Shown here: piece by piece, positions 30,839-44,500 of the stretch
Position numbering within the stretch: the first letter of the stretch is position 1
How the letters are laid out: each line of letters opens with the position of its first letter
Origin: Beroe forskalii
Taxonomy: Eukaryota > Ctenophora > Nuda > Beroida > Beroidae
NCBI GenBank assembly: GCA_011033025.1
Contig: WFMF01000648.1
Location: 16,508-80,507, forward strand
Direction of reading: 5' to 3'
Length of the DNA stretch: 64,000 nt
The notes under the pieces: model-generated
What the model saw: the letters and a program-made list of their open reading frames with translations, nothing else
Told to the model about the DNA's origin: nothing
Databases searched by the model: none
Made by a program: the position numbers and the translations under genes

Positions 30839-32215
30839 TAACTTGTTCCTTCTTTCGTTACCCACGTTATTTGTCCCATGCTATTTATTCCATTTCATTC
30901 TGATGTTGATATTATCATTTTACATCTACAGTGTGAGCTCATTTTATCCTATTATTTAAATGACGAAGTTTGTTTCATTGACGATATAATCTATTAATTT
31001 AATCCATGGTACTTTTGACGGTGGTTGGTTGGTTAATATATAGTAATCATAATAAATCAACGAAACAAGTTGTGATGTTGTTTGTTTGCATGTTTCTCTG
31101 TTTACGTATTACTTATCTAGCTTACTATTCATAATTTACATTTGATCCGTTAATCGAAGACACTAAGATATGCGTTTTTTGGTCCAATTTCTCTCAATCT
31201 CACCGTGAATTGTGTGACAGCCGGGATATGACTTCAGCTTCTCCTTCTTAGAGAGCCTGGCTTGGCCGGTATCCCGTCAGTAAAACGTCAGTATTACAGC
31301 CTGGCTTGACTGGTATTCCGTCAGTAAAGTGATGCTAGTGTGCTGCCAGATTACTCTGGTGTGATGCTGTTAATGTAGCGTGGTTACCAGGGACCAGGGT
31401 ACAGTGAAACCCACCATTTTTAGTCAGATTTGACATCATAATTTATTGTTTCTTTCGCCTTTCGATGTAAGTTCAAAAATGGACTGTTTCAATAAATACG
31501 AACAACTATTTTATTACGTACTTAAGTATGTGTTTAGCTTTTAATCTTTAATCTTTCAAAGTTATTATATTAATAGCCAGTTTATTCAAGAAGTTTATAA
31601 TATATTAAAATTACCAAATATTATGATAGTTCACGTTGATTCTATTATGTTATATTGATGCCAGGAATTCTTCAAAACTTAGCGATCCCTGTAATGTAAG
31701 TATGTAAAGGAAATGAAACACGCGTATTTGAATTGAATGATTCATTTAAGCATATTAAGATTCGACGCATTATTAATCGGCCGGTTTAACCAAAAAATTA
31801 TACGATCAAAGATGAGAAGTTGATGCATATATTGCTCCTTGTCTAGTGTCAACTTAACATACCCCGAAAGTACCTATTTTGCTAATGTACCACTTGAATA
31901 TTATAAAGTTTAGAACTTTGAGACACAACCGACCCATTAATAATGTGTCAAGTTTATTGTTTACTATGCACGACTATTATATAGACCTTGATATGGTGTT
32001 GTGAGCTATGATAATGTAATGTTGTTGTTTATTTAAATTTGTGTTTGCATCAACCACACGCTGATTTATTTTAAAATCATTGATTTTATTAATTCAGTAA
32101 TTTCTAGATAAAAAGGATGACAATCTTAAAGAGAATACTAGTCCCTAGTAGGACCACCCCGTCTCCCCCTCCCGCTGATAAGGTACTGCAGAGTATAGGT
32201 AGCTCATTGAAAAGA
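30839..32215. other. Noncoding DNA left of the ADAM10 duplication
   Basis: AT-rich. Contains a 29-bp direct repeat GCCTGGCTTG(G/A)C(C/T)GGTAT(C/T)CCGTCAGTAAA at 31255-31284 and 31299-31328. No exon seen. Homology to 53433 onward begins at about 32216. Confidence 0.4.
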
Positions 32216-32520
32216 GAAAAATAAGGTTCTTGAGCCTGTAGTCCAGTGTTCTTACACTTCCAATATCCCAATTAGTGCTGTGTACGTAGCTATAATATCC
32301 CTGATTCATTTACTGCAGTACTACAAAATTAGAAGACCAATTTAAGAGAACTGAGTGAAGTTCAAGCGAAAATGTCTAACTTCGTGTATATTCACGTAAT
32401 TTCAATGCGGGTAGAATGTCATGAAAACAATGTAAAACAGCAGATTAACCTGAGGATAGGCCCATGGGTTTGATAAGGCTAAAGAAATGAGGTGGAGATG
32501 AAAACCCTCCATTAATCAGG

Positions 32521-32563
32521 ATGATTGGCTTACTCTGTGTCCTGTTACCCTCCATCAGTTATG
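32521..32563 (+). CDS. ADAM10: ADAM10 copy 1 exon 1: signal peptide
   Basis: ATG then [13 protein letters not shown], a short hydrophobic signal sequence, ending phase 1 at TATG|GTAGGT. The same exon, unchanged, occurs in copy 2 at 53731-53773. In the next exon G plus GT makes Gly and the frame continues [12 protein letters not shown]. Confidence 0.75.
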
Positions 32564-35500
32564 GTAGGTTTGCGTGATGATGATTAAGAATTAATTTGAT
32601 TAATGGCTGGAAAATTTATTTCATGAATTCATGTGAAATATATGTAGGTGTCGCAAGTTTCGCGAACGCCTGAAATTTCCTCATGATCGCCATTTTTACG
32701 TACGTGATACTGATAACTGATCTAACAATATCTTAACGCATGTCGCACTCACTCGCGACACCTTTGTTCCACTCTCTTTGACGGTAAAACACATAAACGC
32801 ATCCCCTCAGCCGGGTGGCTGCTTTAAACATTTAATAAGCTCGCACTCAGCCACTGAGTGATGTGCTGTGGACCCCAGTGTTTGGCGGTGCCTTGTGAAG
32901 CATCGTCCCTAACTGAAATAAAGGGAGGACCTCTTACAATAAAATCCCCTTATACAATACAATACAATACAAATATACAATACAATACAATACAATACAA
33001 TACAATACAATACAATACAATACAATACAATACAATACAATACAATACAATACCATACCATACCATACCATACCATACCATACCATACCATACCATACCA
33101 TACCATACCATACCATACCATACCATACCATACCATACCATACCATACCATACCATACCATACCATACCATACCATACCATACCATACCATACCATACCA
33201 TACCATACCATACCATACCATACCATACCATACCATACCATACCATACCATACCATACCATACCATACCATACCAAAACATACTATAAAATACCATACCA
33301 TACCATACTATACTATACCATACCATACCATACCATACCATACATACCATACCATACCATACCATACCATACCATACCACCATACCATACCATACCATAC
33401 CATACCATACAATACGGTACCATACCATACCATACCATACCATACCATACCATACCATACCATACCATACCATACCATACCATACCATACCATACCATAA
33501 GTATACCATACCATGCCATACCATACCATACCATTTTTACCATACCATACCACATACCATACCATACCATACCATACCATACCATACCATACCATACCAT
33601 ACCATACCATACCATACCATACCATACCATACCATACCATACCATACCATACCATACCATACCATACCATACCATACCATACCATACCATACCATACCAT
33701 ACAATACAAAACAATACAATACAGTACAATACAATACAATACAATACAATACCATACAATACAATACAATACAATCTCTTCTACTGGCAGGTCACGATTA
33801 CATCAAGGCGATGCACCGTGTGCGACACAGCGAGGAAACACTGAAACACTACTCCAAAGCCCACACCTTCTCTTCCCCATTCTCCTATTCCATTTCTTAC
33901 AACGACAGGTAAGCTTGCAGCTAGTTACGGGAGCTGAATGTTCTCTTCTTTTGAGAGATTCTAAGTAGAAGTACTGATAATACTTCTGTTTAATTTCATC
34001 TGTCCTAATGGAAGCTCAGTTTAATGCATATCACACCAATGATATTTGCATCTCTGCAGGACGTTGGACATGCAGCTGTACCCGCCCCATCACGCAGACT
34101 CCCTGTCTACTGCATTCCTCAACTCACATACCAACCACACCCTCCTCACTGGATACATCCAGGGTGAGAGAAGTTTGGTGAAGGAGTCGTTGATGTTGCT
34201 TTAAGTTCATATTCGTGAATTCCAATTTAGGACTAAATTCACTTATATTAATCAAATTACTAATTTATGGTATTAACGATATATTTCTACTCTTGTGAAT
34301 TGTGAAATTCAAGTGTGTGTGCCCTAATTGAGGCAATTATGCTCCAAATATGCGGCATATAGTGTATATTGTATACCCCACCTATAGATTGAAATTGATC
34401 ACTTGAACAAAGTTACCAAAAACCCACAAAATTATCTATTCCACGTTACACTGCCAGTTCCATGAATTTGAAACTTCAGAATTGGGTTTGTGTATACTAC
34501 AGAGAACAGCTTTAATATAAAACTTTAATATTGATATTGAACACTTGAAAGTACCTTAGGAGGTCTATTTATAAAGGTTGTAATTTGGGGATTTTTCGAA
34601 AAAATCGCCATATTTTCAACCTACCAAAATTTTGCCCGCCACAATTTTACTCCCCGATTTAATTCAACCCGCTTTCGAAATTTCTTGAACTATCTGTACT
34701 AAAACAGTACAATTTTGTTTCAAAGATGAGTTTTCAGATAGTTACAGATAATTTAGTCAAAGTCAAATGGTTAAAACAATTGAAATTCAAAAATTTAGAA
34801 CAGTAATTAATGAAGCAGAGGCTCAGGAAGACGATCAAGAATTCGATTTGTAATATTAGAATTAATCTATTTTTCCATTGTTTTCCGCAAAAAATCTTTC
34901 ATTTGTCAGCGAAAAGTTAGAAAAATCACCCAATTTTATTTGGTGGGTGAAATTTGGGGATTTTGAAAAATCCCATATTTTCAACCTACCAAAATTTCAA
35001 ACACCGCAATTTCGACCCATATAAATAGACCTCCTAAGGTAGTCATCAAAAACTCACATAATGATTATTATTCCATGTTACACTGCCAGTTCTTTGAACT
35101 TGAACCCCCAGAATGGGGTATGGGGAATGTGTTCCCACATAATTTGCCACCCCAATTGTCACACATATCCACTGCAGGTCAGCCAGACTCGGAAGTTTAC
35201 GGTCACTTCACGAGAGAAGGGGTATTCAGTGGTGTGGTGTACACAGCCCAGGAAACCATTCACATCGAACCTTCCCACAGATTCGGAGATACGTCCTCTC
35301 ACAATGTAAGGAAATTGGAACACTTTTACGGAGTCAATTGTATGCGTAGCATGCATTGACTATTCTACTATTGACTCGAATTTATTCAAAACGTTTAACA
35401 CGTCTTGAGTAGTTGAGAGTTGAGACATGAGAGAATAATTACAGCTGAGGGGCCAGCTGAGCTAAAGAGTTCAAAATTAGAAATTATGTGTTGAGCGTCA

Positions 35501-38500
35501 CACTCATAATTTCAAAATGTGAAAATACTGTCGTTCAATATAAATTCAGTCTCTTGAATCATGTGAAAAGGCTAAACATCAGATACATGTTATCCTGCTG
35601 ATTGCCGTATCTCACTACAAGTTTTCCTGCTGTATCTCATCACTGCCTCTGTAGGTAGTGTACCACAAGTCAGACGTGGAGTTCAGCAAGGTGTTCCCAC
35701 ACATCCAGTCTACGTCAGCTAACCCCGTGTTTACTCTTCCCCTGAACCAGACCAACACTCACAGGACTAAAGATGGGGGTATCTCCTACACTAAGTGAGC
35801 TACTTTCTAAATCTTTGTACCGTTTTCGAGACATATAATATAGTTATGTGGAACGAAAATTTGGGACTTTACGGAGAAATAAATCAATAATTTCTAACCT
35901 CCGAAATTTCTAAGTTCTAACCTCCAAATTTCTAACCTCCAAAATTTCTAACCTCCAAAATTTCGATCCCAGAATTACTGTCCCTCGTGAATATATGTCT
36001 CATTATAAGGTATATATAGTTTGTGGTATTGATACGTAGTGGATTGTGATTTTAAAGTTTACCAATCAGGGGTACTGTACTTACTAATGTCAACTGAATT
36101 ACTTGCCTTATAAACGCCTGTGACGTACCCCTGGATCAGAGTTGTGCAAAAATCGTGAAAAGTTCGGCGTATTGGCTCCAGAAAGATACGTATCGTATTT
36201 TTGCCGCACTTTAATTAAAAAATACGTATTTTACAAAGTAAAAACCTTGTCCTACACTAAGAGGAGCGGTATTCCGAAGAGGAAGCGTACGTGTCCAGTG
36301 TACCTGGTGTCAGACCACCTGTTCTTCAAGGAGATGGGAGGGGGAGACGAGCAGGCCACCCACAACGAACTCATCCTACACCTACACGTGAGTTGGGAGT
36401 CAGTTAGTGATTTCACGCAGCTTAGGGTTATGGAATAAGAGTTGCATGATTACAATTAGTGAGTGCTTTATTTATTCTTTTTTTTTTACTAAGTGGTCAA
36501 GGTATGTAAATGGAAACGATGAGGACCCCCAAAGAAGTAAGGAGTCGGTTAGTACACAGCCTCCATTCTTCTTGAGTACTTGCCTACTTACTTAGTCGCC
36601 TTGCTTTGGCAAGGTGATGAAGTATGCCGAGTTTTTGACTCACTAAAAGTTCCTATGAAAAAGGAAATTATGAAACTTTAAGATATAGGTGTGGTTTCTG
36701 GGGGCGCAGCTTCCAGGAGCCAGACATTGTTTCCGAGAGTGACTCTCGTTGCGAATCATGAAATTCTAGGGTACAAGTTTCTTAATTTAAAAAAACTTCA
36801 TCAGTCATTCGAGTTTCTTCATTTTTTCAACATTCAGGGCCACGTTACTTATTTTTGATAATTCCACTAGGCTAAGTCTCTGATTGATTATGAAAAGTGA
36901 GCCTAGACACAACACACTGTAAGGACATTGTTACATGAGGCGGACAAGATATTCCGATCCACTGACTTTAACGAAGATGGGGTGAACGACAACGTGGGCT
37001 TCAGTGTCGCAAACATCTCCATTCTCAAGGAAAACACCGCTCAAAACAAGTTCAGTGGTTAGTAGTAACTGACACCATTACATCATTACATCTAGAACAA
37101 GTTCTCTGCTTTGTTTTGCATTTCAATCATGAATTCTAGCAACTAGAATTTCCAAATAAAATCAGTATCCCCGAAGAATTAACCCTATCTCTGCTGTCCC
37201 ATTCTCACTTCACGGTTCCTCCAGATAATGTGATAGAAGTTAAAGAGTTCCTTGACCGATGGAGCGAGTATAACCACGATCAATACTGTCTGGCTGTTCT
37301 CTTCACCTACCGAGACTTTGACAGTGGTGTCTTAGGCCTCGCTTGGGTTGCCTCTGTTGATGGTGAGTTGCGCGACTTAATTCATGTTTTACTTACTCGG
37401 CATAGAATACCAATTTAGTGTGAATTCCTTACCACTGCCCAGTAACAGTGACGTAGCCAGAGGGTATGCACTATGCAGACTTTGCATTGCTTACCCTGAA
37501 AAAGTCCATTGCATAGTCTAAAGTTTTGTGAAAATATCTAATAATAGCTGATAAGGTCTAATTTGCCAGGCCGTTCAAATGTGAAAATCTGCATACCAAC
37601 CCTGGAAATATTTTGCATGCCCTGATCTCAAATCCCTATCAATTTCAGCGCAGAACCGACCCTTTCAAATGCCCACTGACCCCTGCCCTTGTAAAGTCTA
37701 CACCTTACAAATGTTCAGAACACAGTAATAGTCGTTCATCAAATGGCCTCAGAAAATCTAAAAGTTTTGCTTTATGTGATCAGAAAAAACAAAATAATGA
37801 TAATTTGAAATCGATGTCTTCTTCCTTGAGCAAATTCCCCGTAAATCGTCGTCTTGTAAACTCTGAGTGTCGCAGGTCGTCTGGATCTTATAGACTCCTG
37901 AAATGAAACTGGTATTAGTCAAGAGTTTATTATAAAGAAACTTTGAATTAGGGAAAGAACCAATGCCATTTCTGCGATTAAATTGATCACTTGTCTAGAA
38001 CTTTACAGAAAAATATGTCAAAATTCTGGGAAAAGGAAATGTAGTTAGTTACCTGATTGAAGTCTTGTAAGTTGATTACCTGAGCTCTCTAGTCCCCAGT
38101 GAAGTGAAACATCTGTTGTACCCTGAAACTATGGTTAATATCTACCAGTATGCTGTAAAGTATGGTTAGTAAGAACGTATACCATTAAATTGATATGCTA
38201 GGTTCAACTTTTCTCTTACAAAATCAAACGACATCAGACCTTTCGGTCGTCATAAATATTTGAATTTTGATCGAGTCGAGTTGAACAGAGCTTACGGATA
38301 TCTAACTACGATAAGAAATGATGCATAAAAGTTCAACTTTTCTCGAACAAAACCAAACGACATCAGACCAATTGGTCGTCATAAATGTTTGTATTTCGTT
38401 CGAGTCAAGTCGAACTATGTACAAAACTCTAAAACTAGATAATCATGAGAAATATGCACAGGTTCAAATCACCCTTAACAAATTCAGACGACATCAGACC

Positions 38501-41500
38501 ACGTGTGGTCGTCATAAATATCTGAAGTTGTGAAGTTGATTTGAACATGAAAACTAATTAAATTAAGCCTAAACCTAACTAGTAACCCTGGTCAAAATAG
38601 TGGAAGTCCAGAAAAACAGGCATCTGATCTTCTGGATACTCCCATGCTATTATGACGGGGAGAGGCTCCCACTGTTCCCCCTCCTCTGTTCGGGGTGGCA
38701 AGTCCCCCTCGAGAGTGAGGACTTCCACCCCCTCCACCTCCCACTCCTCCCCCTCCACACTGGTGCTGCGGGAGGGGAGTGGGAGTGGAGACTCCCTAAC
38801 CTCCGGCTGATACTTCTCTCTCCGCGGAACGTGGATGAACCCCAACGCCCCGTAGAACCTTGCGAACTTTGACCTCCTATACGCCTCTACCTCCTCATCG
38901 TATACGTAAACCCTGTCACTCCTCTTCTTCCTGAAACATTTCGTCACTTTCTTCAAAGTCTTTGACATCTTCATTTTCAATCAAACGTTCGAACAATTAT
39001 CAGAGTTTATCAGTTGTTAACAAATAGCAAAGCGGGCAGTTGGAAATGAGCATGTGACAGGGATATAGTGGCTCCACGTTGCCATGAGGATTTTCCTTAT
39101 TTCAGACTGCTCCTTCAGAATATTTTTTGTTTCGCACGTAAATCAAACAATTTCTTCACAAGTGCGCGGCGCACTGCATTTTTCAATGCTGTCTCAGATC
39201 CTAGTCTATATCCTTGCTGAATCGGAAAAGTCTCTCTGGAGTGACCCACTGACCCAAACCTCACAGTAAAATGACCCCTATTGCAGTGATGTAGCCAGTT
39301 TCAAATTATGATCAAGTTTTTGGTCATAGCAAATTAGGCCCAATTTGTTAGTCAACTTTGAAAATCAGCACACTCGGGAAATATTTTGCATGTCCTTAAC
39401 TCCGGATCTCAAATCCTGGATACTTTTCTGACCAGTAACCAGTCTAAATAGCATGATATTTCATGTTTCACCAATGAAGTGAGTTGTTATGTGTATATCA
39501 GTCCAGCTATGATCATTTATTTCTGCCTTGGATGCGTACTTGATTTATTTATCGGGGCTCATCATGTCTTGGAATTCAATAACCTTCAACATCATCTAAT
39601 TGTTGTGGCCCAACGACCACGGTAGTTTTCACTCTAACACACTGGTTTTCGTAACGCGCAGAGTCGCAGATGTTATTTGTCAGTATTCGATAAGTACGTT
39701 TCTTGCGCGCGCGCCGCGCGCGTATAGCGCACACTGACGATCCGAACCCATCAAATTAAAACACTCGTGCACGCGTCTTTTAATGCTGATCTGGTCCGAT
39801 TCTCCGTGATTGGCAATTGGCTTGTACTGTTAAAATGTACGCCTTCCCTGGCCTCTGACCACCTTATTTTTGATAGTTTGTCAATTTGTCATATAACAAC
39901 ACGTCTGGCCTTGTCCCCTGACACCAGTTCAAAAGGAAAAGTGGTTTCGCCTTTTCATTTTTGGCTCTTTTTTTTCGCAGCAAATTTTAACTTCGAGCGA
40001 TCACTGTGTGACACTGGAAAATAGCAGGACCTTGATTGTTTCTGATATCATAAGACTGATCATTGCCTTGTATAACACTGAAAAAATTTCTCTGACAACA
40101 GTTTGTCAGACCACAGCTATCTTGTCAGACCAAGTTTTTATAGATGGGTGTCATCCCAACGGTGTGCGGACAGAACACCACCCGGGCAAAACGCCACCCG
40201 GACATAACACCACCTTTGAGCACAAATTGTGCGAAAGGGACGCTCGTGCAGTGAAGACCTTGTTCCCTGACACCAGTTTGTCAGCCATTGTTTCCTGACA
40301 CCAGTTTGTCATACCTTTCCCCTGACACCAGTTTAACAGACCTTTTTCCCTGACACCAGTTTATTGTCAGACCTTGTCTCCTGACCCATCAGCCCATCCC
40401 CCCCTTTTTGTTTCAGACTTTGCACCAGTTTTGTCATCTTTTTCCTGACACCAGTTTAACAGACCTTTTTCCCTGACACCAGTTTATCAGACCTTGTTCC
40501 CTGACACCAGTTTATCACATCTCGTTCCCTGATACCAGTTTGTCAGACCTTGTTTCCTGACACCAGCTTAACAGACCTTGTTTCCTGACACCAGTTTGTC
40601 AGACCTTATTCCTTGACACCAGTTTGTCAGACCTTGTTCCCTGACACCAGTTTGTCAGACCTCGTTCCCTGACACCAGTTTGTCAGACATTGTTCCCTGA
40701 CACCAGTTTGTCAGACCTCGTTCCCTGACACCAGTTTTTCAGACCTTGTCGTCTGACACCAGTTTGTCATACCTTTCCCCTGACACCAGTTTGTCAGGCA
40801 TTGTTCCCTGACACCAGTTTGTCAGGCATTGTTCCTTGACACCAGTTTTTCAGACCTTGTTCCCTGACACCAGTTTAACAGACCTTTTTCCCTGACACCA
40901 GTTTATCAGACCTTGTTCCCTGACACCAGTTTGTCAGGCGTTGTTCCCTGACACCAGTTTGTCATACCTTTCCCCTGACACCAGTTTAACAGACCTTTTT
41001 CCCTGACACCAGTTTATCAGACCTTGTTCCCTGACACCAGTTTATCACACCTCGTTCCCTGACACCAGTTTGTCAGACCTTGTTTCCTGACACCAGTTTG
41101 TCAGACCTTGTTTCCTGACACCAGTTTGTCAGACCTTGTTCCCTGACACCAGTTTGTCAGACCTTGTTCTGACACCAGTTTGTCAGACCTTGCCCTGACA
41201 CCAGTTTTTGTCAGACATTGTCTCTTACCAGTTTGTCATATCTTGTTCCCTGACACCAGTTTATCATACCTTCCCCCTGACACCAGTTTATCAGACCTTT
41301 TCCCCTGACACCAGTTTGTCAGACCTTGTTCCCTGACACCAGTTTGTCAGACCTTATTCCTTGACACCAGTTTGTCAGACCTTGTTCCCTGACACCAGTT
41401 TGTCAGACCTTTGTCTGACACCAGTTTGTCAGACCTTGTTCCCTGACACCAGTTTGTCAGACCTGTTCCCTGACACCAGTTTAACAGACCTTGACTCAGT

Positions 41501-44500
41501 TTGTCAGACTCTTGTTCCCTTTGTCAGACCTTGTTCCCTGACACCAGTTTGTCAGACCTTGTCTTTGACACCAGTTTGTCAGACCTTGTTCCCTGACACC
41601 AGTTTGTTTGACCTTGTTTCTGACACACACCAGTTTGTCAGACTTTGTTCCTGACACCAGTTTGTCAGACCTTGTCCCTGACACCAGTTTGTCAGACCTT
41701 GTTCCTGACACCAGTTTGTCAGACCTTGTTCCCTGACACCAGTTTGTCAGACCTTGTCCCTGACACCAGTTTGTCAGACCTTGTTCCCTGACACCAGTTT
41801 GTCAGACCTTGTTCCCTGACACCAAGGCAAATGGTCCGGGCCAAAAATTGTTTCCCCGGCTTTGCCTTTAATTTGGTAAATTTCCCCACTCGGCCTGCTC
41901 CTCGGGGCAATAATAATTTCAAATTTTTGGGCCCCGTGCAATAATTTTTTAAAAAAATTCCCAACCCTGTTTTAAAACGTTTTTATTTTTTAGTATGTTT
42001 AAAAAGTTTTGGGGGTTTCGGGTTTAAAACCCATTAAATTATTAAATATTTTTAAAAAAAGGGAAAAATTTTCGACAAATTAAACTCGTTTATATTTTAT
42101 GGTTTTTTTTTTCCGGGGTCCTTTAAATTTTTGTCCGTACCCTTTTCTTTATTGGAAAAACCCTCCCGCGCAATTTCCCCTTTTTTTGGTGTTTTGCCCC
42201 CCCCGGCGAAACCCTAGGATGTTACCCCCCGCGCGGGGCAACCCTTTCCCATTTGGGCATCCGCGCCTTTAAAAAATCGAAAAAGGGGCGGACACGCCCC
42301 GGGCGAGGCAGAGGCTGATAAAGATCCCAAACCCCTCAGGGGGACCCCAAACCCTGCGATTCCGTTTTTGTTCGCGGCACAAAGGGCCCCCCCGAAAAAA
42401 CTTTCGGCCTGGCCCCTTTTCCCACAACCTTTTTGTCTTCCGTTCCCCCTTTTCAATTTTTCCCCAAAATTTAACCCAAAATTGCTTTCAATTTTCCAAA
42501 AACCCTTTTCCTAAAATCAATTTGTGGAAACCCTTTTTCCCGCACCCGTTTTCCCGACCTTGTTTCCTTAAAACCAAAAATTCGGGCCTTTTTTCCACAA
42601 CTTTTAATTTTCCCTTCAACCGTTTTCAAGGGGTTGTTCCCCAACCAATTTTATCCCCCCTAAAACCCTTTAACAGAAACCCTTTTTTCCCAACCTTTTG
42701 TTTAATCACCCCGCCCCCTTTTCAGACCTTTTTCCCCCCTTAACAGACCCTTTTTTCCTTTACCCAATTTTCAGACCTTTTAACCGTTTTCAGGCCTTTT
42801 TCCCTGACCCAATTTGTCGGAATTTCCTGACACCAGTTTGTCAGACAGTTTAACAGACCTTGTCCAGTTTGTCAAACCTTGTTCCCCTGACACCAGTTTG
42901 TCATACCTTTTCCCCTGACACCAGTTTGTCAGACCCTGTTCCCTGACACCAGTTTGTCAGACCGTTCCCTGACACCAGTTTGTCAGACCTTGTTCCCCTG
43001 ACACCAGTTTAACAGACCTTGTTCCCTGACACCAGTTTGTCAGACCTTGTTCCCTGACACCAGTTTGTCAGACTTGTTTCCCTGACACCAGTTTGTCAGA
43101 CCTTGTTCCCTGACACCAGTTTGTCAGACCTTGTTCCCTGACACCAGTTTGTCCTGACACCAGCTTGTTCCCTGACACCAGTTTGTCAGACCTTGTTCCC
43201 TGACACCAGTTTGTCAGGCATTGTTCCCTGACACCAGTTTGTCATACCTTGTTTACTGACACCAGTTTGTCAGGCTTTGTTCCCTGACATCAGTTTGTCA
43301 GACCTTGTTCCCTGACACCAGTTTGTCAGACCTTGTTCCTGACACCAGTTTGTCAGACCTTGTTCCCTGACTCCAGTTTGACACCAGTTTTTCTTGTTTC
43401 CCTGACACCAGTTTGTCAGACCTTTTCCTGACACCAGTTTGTCAGACCTTGTTCCCTGACACCAGTTTGTCAGGCGTTGTTCCCTGACACCAGTTTGTCA
43501 GACCTTGTTCCCTGACACCAGTTTGTCAGACCTTGTTCCCTGACACCAGTTTGTCAGACCTTGTCGTCTGACACCAGTTTGTCAACAGACCTCGTTCCTG
43601 ACACCAGTTTGTCAGACCTTGTTCCCTGACACCAGTTTAACAGACCTTTTTCCCTGACACCAGTTTGTCAGACCTTGTTCCTTGACACCAGTTTGTCAGA
43701 CCTTGTTCCCTGACACCAGTTTGTCAGACCTTGTTCCCTGACACCAGTTTGTCAGACCTTGTTCCCTGACACCAGTTTGTCATACCTTTCCTGACACCAG
43801 TTTGTCAGACCTTGTCGTCTGACACCAGTTTGTCAGACCTTGTTCCCTGACACCAGTTTGTCAGACCTTGTTCCCTGACACCAGTTTGTCAGACCTTGTT
43901 CCCTGACACCAGTTTGTCAGACCTTGTTCCCTGACACCAGTTTGTCAGACCTTGTTCCCTGACACCAGTTTGTCAGACCTTGTTCCCTGACACCAGCTTA
44001 ACAGATCTTGTTCCCTGACACCAGTTTGTCAGACCTTGTTTCCTGACACCAGTTTGTCAGACCTTGTTCCCTGACACCAGTTTGTCAGACCTTGTTCCCT
44101 GACACCAGTTTGTCAGACCTTGTTCCTTGACACCAGTTTGTCAGACCTTGTCTCCTGACACCAACTTAACAGATCTTGTTCCCTGACACCAGTTTGTCAG
44201 ACCTTGTTCCCTGACACCAGTTTGTCAGACCTTGTCCCTGACACCAGTTTGTCAGACCTTGTTTCCTGACACCAGTTTGTCAGACCTTGTTCCCTGACAC
44301 CAGTTTGTCAGACCTTGTTCCCTGACACCAGTTTGTCAGACCTTGTTCCCTGACACCAGTTTGTCAGACCTTGTCTCCTGACACCAGTTTAACAGACCTT
44401 GTTCCCTGACACCAGTTTGTCAGACCTTGTTCCTTGACACCAGTTTGTCAGACCTTGTTCCCTGACACCAGTTTGTCAGACCTTGTTTCCTGACACCAGC

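Larger units (their letters stand above)
32216..37900 (+). repeat. Left copy of the tandem ADAM10 duplication, homologous part
   Basis: Starting at ATAAGGTT(C)TTGAGCCTG this stretch matches 53433-64000 nearly base for base, exons and introns alike, apart from discrete insertions on either side: microsatellite and MITE here; foldback element and about 255 bp of extra sequence there. The repeat offset is about 21.2 kb. Confidence 0.9.

Noticed and set aside
32909..33774. Long frames of MVWYG or IPYHT repeats
   Set aside because: A pentanucleotide repeat without stops is open in most frames; absent from the duplicate copy, so not a conserved protein.
35061..35359. Frames overlapping ADAM10 exon 4, and their counterparts at 54994-55292
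   Set aside because: They are the exon read with flanking intron or in other frames.
37613..37906. 97-codon frame in ADAM10 intron 8
   Set aside because: Overlaps the dispersed intronic repeat, and no family pattern is visible; not conserved in the degraded duplicate.
42214..42743. Frames in the corrupted stretch of the minisatellite
   Set aside because: Sequence there is probably erroneous.
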